Positions 53,969-63,500 of a DNA stretch of 64,000 nucleotides are shown here, one piece after another; positions within the stretch are counted from its first letter, which is position 1, and every line of letters starts with the position of its first letter. Source of the stretch: an uncultured Chlamydiae bacterium (GTDB taxonomy: Bacteria > Chlamydiota > Chlamydiia > Chlamydiales > 2-12-FULL-49-11); contig CALKUQ010000041.1 in the NCBI GenBank assembly GCA_937996705.1, positions 53,048-117,047 of the forward strand, given 5' to 3'. The position numbers and the translations under genes are program-made. A model generated the notes under the pieces. The model ran no database searches. It had not been told where the DNA came from and worked only from the letters and a program-made list of their open reading frames with translations.

Positions 53969-54738
53969 GAAACTTCCTCTATATACGCCGCTTTTGCAAG
54001 CCTTAAATCGACCACTTTTTTCTTTTTAGAACTCACAGGCATGGTATCTTTTAATAAAACAAAATTATTCAACTCCTCAGGAAACTTATGAGGTGTAAGC
54101 CTCAGATACCAAGTATTGCCATTCTCCTCAAGAACAATCACAACTTCTCGCTTTCCAAAGCTCTCATGCAAAGCCTTAGAAATGTCTACAGACTTAATAG
54201 TAGCGCTTCTAAAAGCCTCTCTATTATCAAGATAAGAAAAAATTGCAAGGGCTATATCGAATTTTTCTTTATCTATAACAGCGGAGCCAAAATAAATCTC
54301 TGGCAACCTTTTTTGAGAATAAAATGGCTCTATTGGGAAAATATGCCCCTCCTCATCCATAGCTAAATTACTACTATCCCCCAAAAGCGCTATAGGTCTA
54401 AACACTTCATAATCAACATAAACAGCATCTTGCTTAATCTTTTTTACCTTCGCTTTTTTTATCACCGCACTTTTTAAAAGATTTTCCTCTGCAAGTTTTT
54501 CATCAAAACTAAAATAATTTTGAGGTTTATCACAGGAAAGATTCATTAATTCGGCAAGATAGGTTGTAGGAAGGGCCATTTTTTCAGGCCCTGTTTGGAT
54601 AATTTCTTTAATCACATAGGTAGGATCTAATGTTTTATCTAAAAATCGTGATCGATAAAAACGAAACCCAGAAAATCCAAGCGCCGCAGTAATAAAAATC
54701 GACGCCACTATAAAAAATATCCCTTTAACCTTATCCAT
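53965..54738 (-). CDS. ftsQ: FtsQ/DivIB-like division protein
   Basis: The 257-residue protein has one N-terminal membrane helix (about 7-27), then a POTRA-like region (about 70-130, EENLLKSAVIKKAKVKKIKQDAVYVDYEVFRPIALL) and a periplasmic beta domain with MDEEGHIFPIEPF. Position after murC is the usual ftsQ place. Sequence identity to known FtsQ is low, so the name rests on layout and context. It overlaps murC by 8 bases and cutA by 4. Confidence 0.8.
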   Translation of the reverse strand: MDKVKGIFFIVASIFITAALGFSGFRFYRSRFLDKTLDPTYVIKEIIQTGPEKMALPTTYLAELMNLSCDKPQNYFSFDEKLAEENLLKSAVIKKAKVKKIKQDAVYVDYEVFRPIALLGDSSNLAMDEEGHIFPIEPFYSQKRLPEIYFGSAVIDKEKFDIALAIFSYLDNREAFRSATIKSVDISKALHESFGKREVVIVLEENGNTWYLRLTPHKFPEELNNFVLLKDTMPVSSKKKKVVDLRLAKAAYIEEVS

Positions 54739-56053
54739 TCACCAATTCTTTGCTCAATTCTGTAATATCCCCAGCACCGAGCATAATAATAACATCCTCA
54801 GAACTAACCAGACCTGAAAGATGCCTAACCATTTCATTACGTGGAATATAATATGATTTTATCTCCAATTTCTCTAAAAAAACTTCAATTGTTGCACCTG
54901 GTATTTTTTCTTCACCAGCAGAAAAAACATCTGTAACAATAAGCAAATCACAAGCTTTCCAAACCCGCTTTTTAGCAAATTCCTCCATTAAGTCTTTTAA
55001 TCGAGAATATCTATGGGGCTGAAAAACCGCAATTCTTCTCTGAGTTTTAAACACCTCTTGTAGCGCCTCAAGGGTTGATTCTATCTCTTTGGGGTGGTGA
55101 GCATAATCATCATAAACAGGAGCGCCTTGTATATAACCTTTTAGCTCTAATCTTCTTTGGGTCCCCTTAAACGAAGCAAACGCGATTCGAATCGCGTCAA
55201 CAGAAATTCCTATAGAAATGGCCATGCCAAAACAGGCAAGGGCGTTTAGCACATTGTGTCTGCCTAGCAAGTTTAGTGGAACATCAAAATAGCTCTTTCC
55301 TTGAAACTCAATATCAAAAAGCTGCTTTCCCCCTTCAAAGCGAAGATTGTTTCCGATAAGCTCTCCCTTTCCTTCCAGACCATACGAAACTCCCCCGATA
55401 TTCCAAAGCGACATATAGGGATCTTCATGCCAATAAAATAAAAGATCTTTCCGCAAAACTCCGCGTATGAATTTTTGATAGGCCTCTAGTAAAGCCTCTT
55501 TACTCTTCCAGTAATCTAAATGATCAAAATCGACATTAGTAATAATAGCGCCTACGGGATTTGCCCTCAGAAAGGAGCCATCACTCTCATCTGCCTCTGC
55601 AATAAAATACTCCCCCTCTCCGCACCTCCCATTCAGCCCATTTAGGGAGGGAGAGAACCCCCCTATCACAAAGGAGGGATCAAGACCTGCTATCACACAG
55701 ACATGGGAAAAGAGGGAGGTTGTTGTCGTCTTTCCATGAGCTCCAGCAATTAAAAGCGCTTTTTTATCTTTTAAAAGCTCCTCTAAGAGTTCAGACCTGT
55801 GCAATCTTTTGTTTTCAACCGATGCAATCCACTCAGGATTATCCCCTTTAATCGCGGTACTATACACAACAATTTGTTTGGGAGAAATATGTTGTGCACT
55901 CTGACCAATCATAACTTCAATCCCTTCATTTTGAAGCATATCAGTCACATAACTCTTTTTGCAATCGCTCCCAGAGACAACACACCCCTTCTGTTTAAGA
56001 AGTCTTGCAAGTGCGCTCATTCCGACACCGCCAACCCCAATAAAATGATACAT
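54731..56053 (-). CDS. murC: UDP-N-acetylmuramate--L-alanine ligase
   Basis: The 440-residue Mur ligase adds L-Ala to UDP-MurNAc. It has the N-terminal HFIGVGGVGMSALA, P-loop AGAHGKTTTT (103-112), EADESDGSFL and YDDYAHHPKEI. It ends at the usual length, unlike Chlamydiaceae where MurC is fused to D-Ala-D-Ala ligase. AAAGGAA precedes the ATG. It is the first gene of the leftward operon running toward cysS. Confidence 0.96.
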   Translation of the reverse strand: MYHFIGVGGVGMSALARLLKQKGCVVSGSDCKKSYVTDMLQNEGIEVMIGQSAQHISPKQIVVYSTAIKGDNPEWIASVENKRLHRSELLEELLKDKKALLIAGAHGKTTTTSLFSHVCVIAGLDPSFVIGGFSPSLNGLNGRCGEGEYFIAEADESDGSFLRANPVGAIITNVDFDHLDYWKSKEALLEAYQKFIRGVLRKDLLFYWHEDPYMSLWNIGGVSYGLEGKGELIGNNLRFEGGKQLFDIEFQGKSYFDVPLNLLGRHNVLNALACFGMAISIGISVDAIRIAFASFKGTQRRLELKGYIQGAPVYDDYAHHPKEIESTLEALQEVFKTQRRIAVFQPHRYSRLKDLMEEFAKKRVWKACDLLIVTDVFSAGEEKIPGATIEVFLEKLEIKSYYIPRNEMVRHLSGLVSSEDVIIMLGAGDITELSKELVNG

Positions 56054-56112
56054 AGTGGTTCCTTTTAAGAATTTCCGCTTTTACTATAAATCAAAACCAA
56101 TAATCCCGCCAT

Positions 56113-56706
56113 TTAGGCTATTAAATCAACTTCTAGTGCTAATAATTTTTCACCTGTCCAAATAACTCTATTATCTTTTTCACCAAATTGTTGGATGGCA
56201 ATGTTATGAATTTTATACAGCTCTGAAATTTTTTCAGCTATCCCGTCTAAAGTTTTTAAACTCCCTGCTCGAAAAAAGGCTAGAGACTCTTCCAAAGATT
56301 CTACCCCCCTTAAAAGTGTTTGCATAATCTGTGTGGGGGTATCTAAAATTAGAGATTTATCCCCTGTAGCGACTGCCCCCTCGCTTTCATAATGTGGTGT
56401 AACTTCTTTTTTCTTAGGAACCGAGGGAAAGTACCCTTCTGGTATGGTAGCGAAAATACGTTCACTCCACGAAAGTAATTCTTCATTACCCCCTTCTCGA
56501 GCAATCGCCGGGTGAATCACTTGAAATAAAACATAGCTCAGCTGAGCATTTCGATCTCCCGCAAACTCCTCTTGAGCCTTTCTAATAAGTTCTTTTTCCT
56601 CTTCATTAAAAGAGGAAGATCTTTCCATTTGAGTCAAAGAAATAGAATCTAAGTGAACCAAACTTAAAGAATCTACCCCCCTTATTGTTGTAACTCCCGA
56701 TGACAT
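56113..56706 (-). CDS. Hypothetical protein (197 residues)
   Basis: Unrecognised soluble, mostly helical, acidic protein with short Ser-rich N-terminus; no motif seen. ATG 56706 is preferred because AGGAG lies 6-7 bases upstream; a TTG at 56730 has none. It sits between murC and the SidE-PDE pair and may belong to the accessory block. Confidence 0.55.
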   Translation of the reverse strand: MSSGVTTIRGVDSLSLVHLDSISLTQMERSSSFNEEEKELIRKAQEEFAGDRNAQLSYVLFQVIHPAIAREGGNEELLSWSERIFATIPEGYFPSVPKKKEVTPHYESEGAVATGDKSLILDTPTQIMQTLLRGVESLEESLAFFRAGSLKTLDGIAEKISELYKIHNIAIQQFGEKDNRVIWTGEKLLALEVDLIA

Positions 56707-56809
56707 TGTCTCTCCTATATTGTCTTTCAAAACCCAGGTCTTTCAACTGGTTTAAGTATATTGAGCCTCCAATTTAAAATAAAAATAATAAATCACCCAC
56801 AGTGTCAAG

Positions 56810-56836
56810 TTCCCTTTTTCCCTTTGAAAAAGGGAA
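56810..56836 (+). other. Perfect 11-base hairpin upstream of the first SidE-PDE gene
   Basis: TTCCCTTTTTC pairs with GAAAAAGGGAA around a 5-base loop. No T-run follows. It is placed about 60 bases ahead of the coding start and may insulate or regulate it. Confidence 0.45.
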
Positions 56837-56852
56837 ATGGATTAAATTATCG

Positions 56853-56868
56853 CAATTATTTATAATTG
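56853..56868 (+). promoter_or_regulatory. Palindrome over the -10 box of the first SidE-PDE gene
   Basis: CAATTAT and ATAATTG are inverted 7-mers two bases apart, overlapping a perfect TATAAT (56861-56866). The same half-sites with a 6-base gap occur at 31366-31385. Confidence 0.45.
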
Positions 56869-56897
56869 TTTTATTAATTATTACAAATGGTGATTTA

Positions 56898-59800
56898 ATG
56901 GAACACGTCATAACAAATAGTTTATCTTTTCACCGAGATGTTGATTTAGAAAGTGGTCCAGCGAGAACTGCCTCTCTAGCCTATGAGCCCCCTTTGCTCC
57001 CTACTGATGAATCGCTGGATGCATTTCTAGCTCTTGAGCATCCTATATCCGATTTTTGTATCGCAAAAAAACAGATTATTACACTAGATTTTGAATTTCT
57101 GTTCGATGCCTACCTCAAATTTCTTTCTGAAAGAAGTTCTTGGAAGCCCCCTCATTTACAATCAAGTTCCGTTCAAAAAATCTATTTTTCTTCAAGAACT
57201 GACTCTTTTAAAAAATTCGAGGAAGAGGTCTTTGAAAACGCCGGTCGATTTGCCTCTTTTATCCCCCACATTCACCAACTTATTTTGGATTTTTCAATAC
57301 ATCTCTCAAGAACTGAAACAGCGGAGATGTATACAGAAACGTCGAATCGAAATGAATCTCTCTTGTTTTTTTGTTTCACCCCTTTGCTGCTTTTCTATCC
57401 CATGGAACCAATTATTGCAGAAACGATCCTCAATTTGTTTGGGGGAAAAGGTTTTTTTTCCACTTGCATAAATGATCCACTTTTAAAAAAATGTCTTGAA
57501 ATTTGTCCTGCCCACCCTCTAAAAGCAACCGCTCTATTTGAAAATTTAGATCATAATTTTGTAACTTTTAAGGGTAATCCATACGATCACCTGCCAAAGA
57601 TCCTTAATGAAGAATTTTTTATGATCTTCCTTAATTCCTCCCCCTCATTCTCTCAGCTGTCGAAATTGTTTTTCAAATTATTGACCCATTCGTTACTTAC
57701 TTCAGAATCCTCAGAAAAAGCCAAATGCCATGTTTTAATCTCTTCTTTTATTGAAAAATACCCAAAATTACTCAATAGCTATCGTCCTAAAACTTCGTCT
57801 AAGGTTCAAGAGCAATCGGTAAAAAAATTATGCTTCTCTGTTTTAATCTCACATGGTCATGGCCACGATCTACGATCTCAATTATACGGTTTAGAATGGT
57901 ATGGCTATTCATCAACACTATTTTTTTGGGAGGTAGATAAGGTTTTTTTTCAAAATCTTTTAATCGAAATTGATCAAACTATCCACCCTCGTTACTCTAA
58001 TGCTGAAAAAATAGAACTTGAGAGATTATTTCCCAAAGATTCCCCTGAATGGGCTTATTTTAATAGCACCGGCATTTTCAACAGATTCTCTGCGCCGATC
58101 TCTGATTTTTCAACAGTTTCCGCGGAAGAAATTCAAAGTCTCCTTCGTTTGAAAACAAGTGAGCTCGATTATAACCGGCAAAAAGGAAATTTATCTGCGC
58201 AACGAATCGATATGTCTCTAGTACTGGAATGTCACACGATTAAAAAATCCCTTAAGGGGATGGACAAATCACCCTTTTTGAGAGAGTATAGCGCCTTTGT
58301 CTCTTCGTATAATAAGATCGTAGATCACATACCTCTACTCTCATTTATAAGATCTATGAGCCGTGAAATACGCTCTCTTATTATAAAAAAATCTGCATCG
58401 CCCTCCTCTGCTTTAAGAAAATTTATCTATCTTTGGAACGATGCATCTCGAGAAGAAGAGTCTTATGAGCATCTAGGCGCTTCTATTATGACTGCCCCCG
58501 AATTGTTTAAATCGATCCTTATTAGAGGTCGAAATAAAATTATCCCACTTGCAAAAAAATATTTTGAAAGTGACTTTTGGAACACTCACGACTCCTCTCA
58601 ATTACACATTCATGGAACAAAAATAGGCGCTTTACACCTGATTAAAAAACTCCCCCCGCACGAGAGAGCCTTAAGAGCTACCGGGGATTTACTCAAAAGG
58701 GGAATTGCCCCTCTTACAGGAGAATTATGCGGAAGTCATACCCTATGGAATGCCTCGAAACTTTCGTTTTCTAGCTCCTCTTTTCAGTGGGATGATGTTT
58801 TATGGAGAGAAAAAAAGCCCCACAGTTTAATTTTTTCAGCACCTTCTTCATTTTCTCAATCCCTCCTCTACGCAACAAAAAATTTAAACCCCTATGGCTC
58901 TAGCTCTAGCTATCAATTTAATCTTGAAGCGGTGTGGGAAGAGATTTCGGTGGGAAAATTAAAACCTCTACTAGCCTTTTATCAGCAGGAACTTGCCTCC
59001 CCCTTTATTCTAAAAATTCTGCAGGTAAGGATAACAGACCCCAGGGCTGATGAAAAACTCCTCCCCTTAAAAGAGCTTATTGAAGAATTTCGAAGAGAAA
59101 GAGGGGCTCCCCTGCTCGGCCATAATTTTTATGAAGCACTGACAAAAGAGCTGGCATTTACCCTTTCTCCTGACGAAGTAAGACTTACTGAAGATCCCAC
59201 TCCACTTATTTTCGGTGTCACATCCCACTTTCCAAATCCTAAGGGCGATGTCTCTTCCAGTGAAGTTCGATTAACTACAGGGTTAAAACTTGGAAGATCG
59301 CATGACACCTCGATTGCTTTTACTACAGAAGAAAACGTAGCTAGATTAGAAGAACTTTCAAGAGATAGCGATCTTGAAATCTGCAGCATTGAAGAACTTA
59401 TTTTAATTGAGAGCCTGCATATGACAGAGGGATCGCGTATTCAAGAGCTCCATATCGAATCTATTTGTGATACAAATCTTCAAGCTACGATAGCAAAAGC
59501 TGTTCAACAATTTGCCGCGCCTCATTACGCTAAACCACTTCCACGCAAACCAATTGCACCAATAGAACCTAGCTCTCCTTTAAAAATTGGAGCGCAACGA
59601 GAACTTATCGATCCATTTTTTGGTCACCTAGGAGGCTCTTCCTATGACGAATACGCAAGAGCTCTTGAAGAGAATCCGAAATTACCTGCACGTAATTTTC
59701 ACGGTACTATGCACATGCTCAGAGCCACCCTTTTTTCTCAAATATTTTATAAAGTTTTCAAAAAAAGCGCTTCAGCAAAAGAGCTCTACCTTGTTGCTAT

Positions 59801-60341
59801 GAGCGCTGCCTATCATGATAGCGCAAGACAAGATGAAGGAGTGGATAGGTGGGATGAACTGAGTGCATGGAAGCTGAGAAGATTTTTAATGAACCACAAT
59901 TCTTCAGGAAGAGAGGATTCAGAAGCTGATAGTAGCATAATTAGTGAAGAAGAAATCGCTGAATGTTATCTAGCACTTGCTTCAAAAGATCCACGAGACG
60001 GAATCTTTACATCCGATATCCAAAAAGCAGTTCATGATGCAGATTGTCTAGAAATTATCCGATGCTTGCACACCCCCTCAGAATTTCTCACCTCAAGGCT
60101 CGAAGCAAAATCGTTGATTGATCCATCCGATTTTGATCAACTTATCCTAGAAAGTAAACGCTTTATTGAAGAGACCGAAACCCTTGAGAGCAAATCCTTC
60201 TATGAATACGAATCAGAAAACCCCTACGAAGACCTTCTCTCCTATTTACACGATCCAAAAAATGGCTACCCTATTCTCTTGAGATATTTTACAATCGGAA
60301 GCGATGGAGGGGGATGTGGAGCAGGAGCAGGCTCATCATAA
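56898..60341 (+). CDS. SidE-type phosphodiesterase-domain protein, paralogue 1
   Basis: A 1147-residue protein. Residues about 920-1065 match the PDE domain of Legionella SidE/Dup proteins: FHGTMH (H935, H939), YHDSARQDEGVDRWDELSA (H973, D974) and VHDADCLEIIRC (H1046, D1047). In Legionella this domain attacks ADP-ribosyl-ubiquitin to make phosphoribosyl-ubiquitination or, in DupA/B, removes it. The mono-ADP-ribosyltransferase R-SxE set of SidE is not visible, but a conserved central block begins at HGTKIGA (H572). The N-terminal 500 residues are helical and unknown. The C-terminus ends in a Gly/Ala-rich tail (GGGCGAGAGSS). ATG 56898 is chosen by alignment with the second paralogue; an ATG at 56802 would add a hydrophobic leader not found there. 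Probably a secreted effector. Confidence 0.8.
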   Translation: MEHVITNSLSFHRDVDLESGPARTASLAYEPPLLPTDESLDAFLALEHPISDFCIAKKQIITLDFEFLFDAYLKFLSERSSWKPPHLQSSSVQKIYFSSRTDSFKKFEEEVFENAGRFASFIPHIHQLILDFSIHLSRTETAEMYTETSNRNESLLFFCFTPLLLFYPMEPIIAETILNLFGGKGFFSTCINDPLLKKCLEICPAHPLKATALFENLDHNFVTFKGNPYDHLPKILNEEFFMIFLNSSPSFSQLSKLFFKLLTHSLLTSESSEKAKCHVLISSFIEKYPKLLNSYRPKTSSKVQEQSVKKLCFSVLISHGHGHDLRSQLYGLEWYGYSSTLFFWEVDKVFFQNLLIEIDQTIHPRYSNAEKIELERLFPKDSPEWAYFNSTGIFNRFSAPISDFSTVSAEEIQSLLRLKTSELDYNRQKGNLSAQRIDMSLVLECHTIKKSLKGMDKSPFLREYSAFVSSYNKIVDHIPLLSFIRSMSREIRSLIIKKSASPSSALRKFIYLWNDASREEESYEHLGASIMTAPELFKSILIRGRNKIIPLAKKYFESDFWNTHDSSQLHIHGTKIGALHLIKKLPPHERALRATGDLLKRGIAPLTGELCGSHTLWNASKLSFSSSSFQWDDVLWREKKPHSLIFSAPSSFSQSLLYATKNLNPYGSSSSYQFNLEAVWEEISVGKLKPLLAFYQQELASPFILKILQVRITDPRADEKLLPLKELIEEFRRERGAPLLGHNFYEALTKELAFTLSPDEVRLTEDPTPLIFGVTSHFPNPKGDVSSSEVRLTTGLKLGRSHDTSIAFTTEENVARLEELSRDSDLEICSIEELILIESLHMTEGSRIQELHIESICDTNLQATIAKAVQQFAAPHYAKPLPRKPIAPIEPSSPLKIGAQRELIDPFFGHLGGSSYDEYARALEENPKLPARNFHGTMHMLRATLFSQIFYKVFKKSASAKELYLVAMSAAYHDSARQDEGVDRWDELSAWKLRRFLMNHNSSGREDSEADSSIISEEEIAECYLALASKDPRDGIFTSDIQKAVHDADCLEIIRCLHTPSEFLTSRLEAKSLIDPSDFDQLILESKRFIEETETLESKSFYEYESENPYEDLLSYLHDPKNGYPILLRYFTIGSDGGGCGAGAGSS

Positions 60342-60447
60342 AACAACTAAAAACCTGAATTTCCACGTTGTTTCTTACGCCATCTCCAAAAGGTGGGTAG
60401 TCATTAACGCAATAAGAAATTTTCACATCTTAAAACTATTTGTTTAA

Positions 60448-60476
60448 TTGTCAATATGTTCTAATCATCTTATAAT
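60448..60476 (+). promoter_or_regulatory. Near-consensus promoter of the second SidE-PDE gene
   Basis: TTGTCA (60448-60453) and a perfect TATAAT (60471-60476) are 17 bases apart; AGGAG follows just ahead of the ATG. The pair is therefore not simply one operon. Confidence 0.7.
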
Positions 60477-60500
60477 TCATTCCTAATATTAGGAGATTGA

Positions 60501-63500
60501 ATGGATTCAATTACAAGCAAAACTTTATTTAGTTTTACACCCCTCGATTTTGAAACCGGAGCTTTAGCATCAGATAGACCGGTCGATCCATCAAAACCTC
60601 CATTTCTAGCACTTCAATCCCTTCTAAGTAATTTTATTCTTCGAAAAGGACTCCCTACTCCAACAGATCTTGGATCTCTCTTTGAAGCATATCTTCAATT
60701 TTTGTCTGATAGATCTTGTTGGGACCATCCATCAAGTCAAACAAGCGGCGTCCAAAAAATCTATTTTATTTCAGAAACTCCAGAATTTAAAGAGTTTCAC
60801 GAGGAAGTCAAAAAAAGTGCAGGCAGGTTTGAGCACCTTATTCCAAAAATTCATCACTTGATTTTAGAATTTTCCACCTATTTAACAACCACTAAAGAGA
60901 CATTTTTTTATGGAAAATCTAATCGAAATGAAGATCTCCTCTTTTTTTGCTTTACCCCTTTACTAGTTGCTTATCCCATGGAGCCGATCCTCGGAGAGAC
61001 GATTCTAAATTTATTGGGTGATGGTGGATTTTTTTCAACCTGCATAAATTATTCCCTTTTAAAAAAATGCTTCGATCTTTGCCCCGGTCACCCTCAAGTG
61101 GGTAAAATCTTATATCAGAAACTCTGTAGCAGTTTTTCAATTCCTACAAGAAACTATCTAGATAACTGCGTAAATAGGATCCATCCAGATTTTTTTTTAC
61201 TGTTTCTTAACTCAAATCCCCCCCTTTTTAAATTGACAGAGTTATTTTTCAGATTATTTACCCACTCATTAATCACTCCACTTCCAGAGGAAAAGGAGAA
61301 ATGCCATGTTTTAATCCATTCTTTTATCGAAAAATATCCGCAACTTCTCAATTCCTATCGGCCCAAATGTCACTCTGTCGCGGGGGAACAATCTTTAAAA
61401 AAACTATGCATCTTAGCTCTAACCCTAAATGCCCCTGATTTAAAAAATGAACTGCTTTCTTGGACGACCTATGGCTATTCTACGAATTTGTCTCCTACCG
61501 ATCAGGATAAATTCTTTTTTCAAAGGCTTTTAATTAGAATTGATCAAACCCTCCATCCCCGCTACACAGTTGATGAAACAGTAAGAATCGAAGAAATATT
61601 CCCAAAAGATTCAGAAGGGTGGGCCTATTTTAATAGTACCGGGATCTTCCATAGATCGGCACCTCGCGTCTCAGACATTTCGGAAGGGAGGGCTGAAGAA
61701 ATTCAAAGGCTACTCCGACTAAAAACAGAGGAACTGAATTACAACAGACGGAAAGGGAATCTATCTCCCGATAGAATTGATATTTCATTAACGCTCGAAT
61801 GTCACTATATTAAAAAAGCTCTTAAAGGGATGGATAAATCACCCTTTCTTCCAGAGTATAGCGCATTTGTCTTATCCTATAATCAAATTATCGATCACAT
61901 ACCCCTACTCTCATTTATTCGATCGATGAGTCGCGAAATTCGCTCTATTATTTTAAAAAAATCTGCATCACCCTCCTCCGCTTTAAGAAAGTTTATGTAT
62001 CTTTGGCGAGATGAGCCTCCAGAAGAGATGAGTTATGCAAATTTAGGCTCTTTGATTCTAAAAAGTCCTGAATCATTTAAATCCCTCATCCTTCAATCGC
62101 GAGACAAAATTACCTCCCTTGCAACAAAGCATTTTAACAGTAACTTTTGGAACACCCACCTCGCTTCGGAACTAACCATACATGGAACAAAAATAGGCGC
62201 TTTTCACCTAATGCGAAAAATCAGACCTGAAGATCGAGCCCTAGAAGCAGCGGGAGAGCTCCTTAAAAAAGGAATAGTTCCCCTTACTGGTGAACTGAGG
62301 GGAAGTCATAATGTATGGAATAAGAGTAAAATTTCGTTTTCTAATTCCTCTTATACATGGGATGATTTAGCATGGAGAACCAACAAATCTAAAGCTTTAA
62401 TCTTTTCTGCCCCTTCCCGTTTTAGTCAATCTGTTCTCTATGCAACCAAACACTCAAATACCCACGGTTCTCACTCTACCTATCATTTTAATTTAGAAGA
62501 GACTTGGGAGGGCATTTCAGTTTCGCGATTAAAAACTTTATTAACTTATTCTTACTCTGAGCTTGCACCTATTTTTATACTAAAAATTCTGCGAGTAAGG
62601 ACAACAGACCCTAGTGCCAGCGAAAAACTACTCCCCTTAAAAGAGCTTATTGAGCAATCTCGCGCAGAAAAAGGTGACCCAACCCTAGGTCATGATTTTT
62701 ATGAAGCGCTCACAAAAGAGCTCGCTTTCAAGCTCACTCCAGAAGAGGTAAAACTTACTGAAGATCCTATGCCCCTTATTTTTGGTGTAACCTCTCGCTT
62801 TCCTGATTCTCACGATATTTCTAAAGGGGAAATTCGATTGCCAAGCGGCCTAAACCTTGGACGGTTCAAGGACGCTTCGGTTGTTTTTACAGCAGAAGAA
62901 AATCTTGCCCGATTGGAAGAGCTCTCCTTGGATAGTGATCTTGAAGTTTGCACCATCGAAGAACTGTTTTTGATAGAAAGTCTCAACATGATAGAGGGAT
63001 CTAGTATTCAAGAACTACATGTTGAATCCCTTTCCCAAGCAACTCTTCAAGCAACGATCGCAAAAGCGGTTCAACAATTCGCAGCCCCCCATTATGCAAA
63101 ACCCCTTCCCAGTCAGCCCATTGCTCCATTAGAGAAAAGTTGCTCACTAAAAATCGGAGAGCAGGAACTTGTTCCATCTCCATTTTTTGGTCATTCAGGA
63201 AAATCTTCTTACCGAGATTACGTCAAATCTCTTGAGGACAATCCTGATTTACCTGCCCGTTACTTTCATGGCACCCTCCATATGCTTAGAACAACCATTT
63301 TTTCACAAATATTTTATAAAATATTGAAGCCAGAGATCTCCCCAAAAGAGCTCTATCTAGTTGCTATGGCAGCCGCCTATCATGATAGCGCAAGACAAGA
63401 TGAAGGGGTCGACAGATGGGATGAGCTAAGCGCCTGGAAATTGCGAAGATTTTTAATGAACCACAATTCTATCGCTAGCAAGGATTGCCTCACCCCTAAA

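Noticed and set aside
56802..56897. N-terminal signal or anchor on SidE-PDE paralogue 1
   Set aside because: The hydrophobic extension arises only from an upstream ATG that falls at the hairpin; the second paralogue begins where ATG 56898 aligns.
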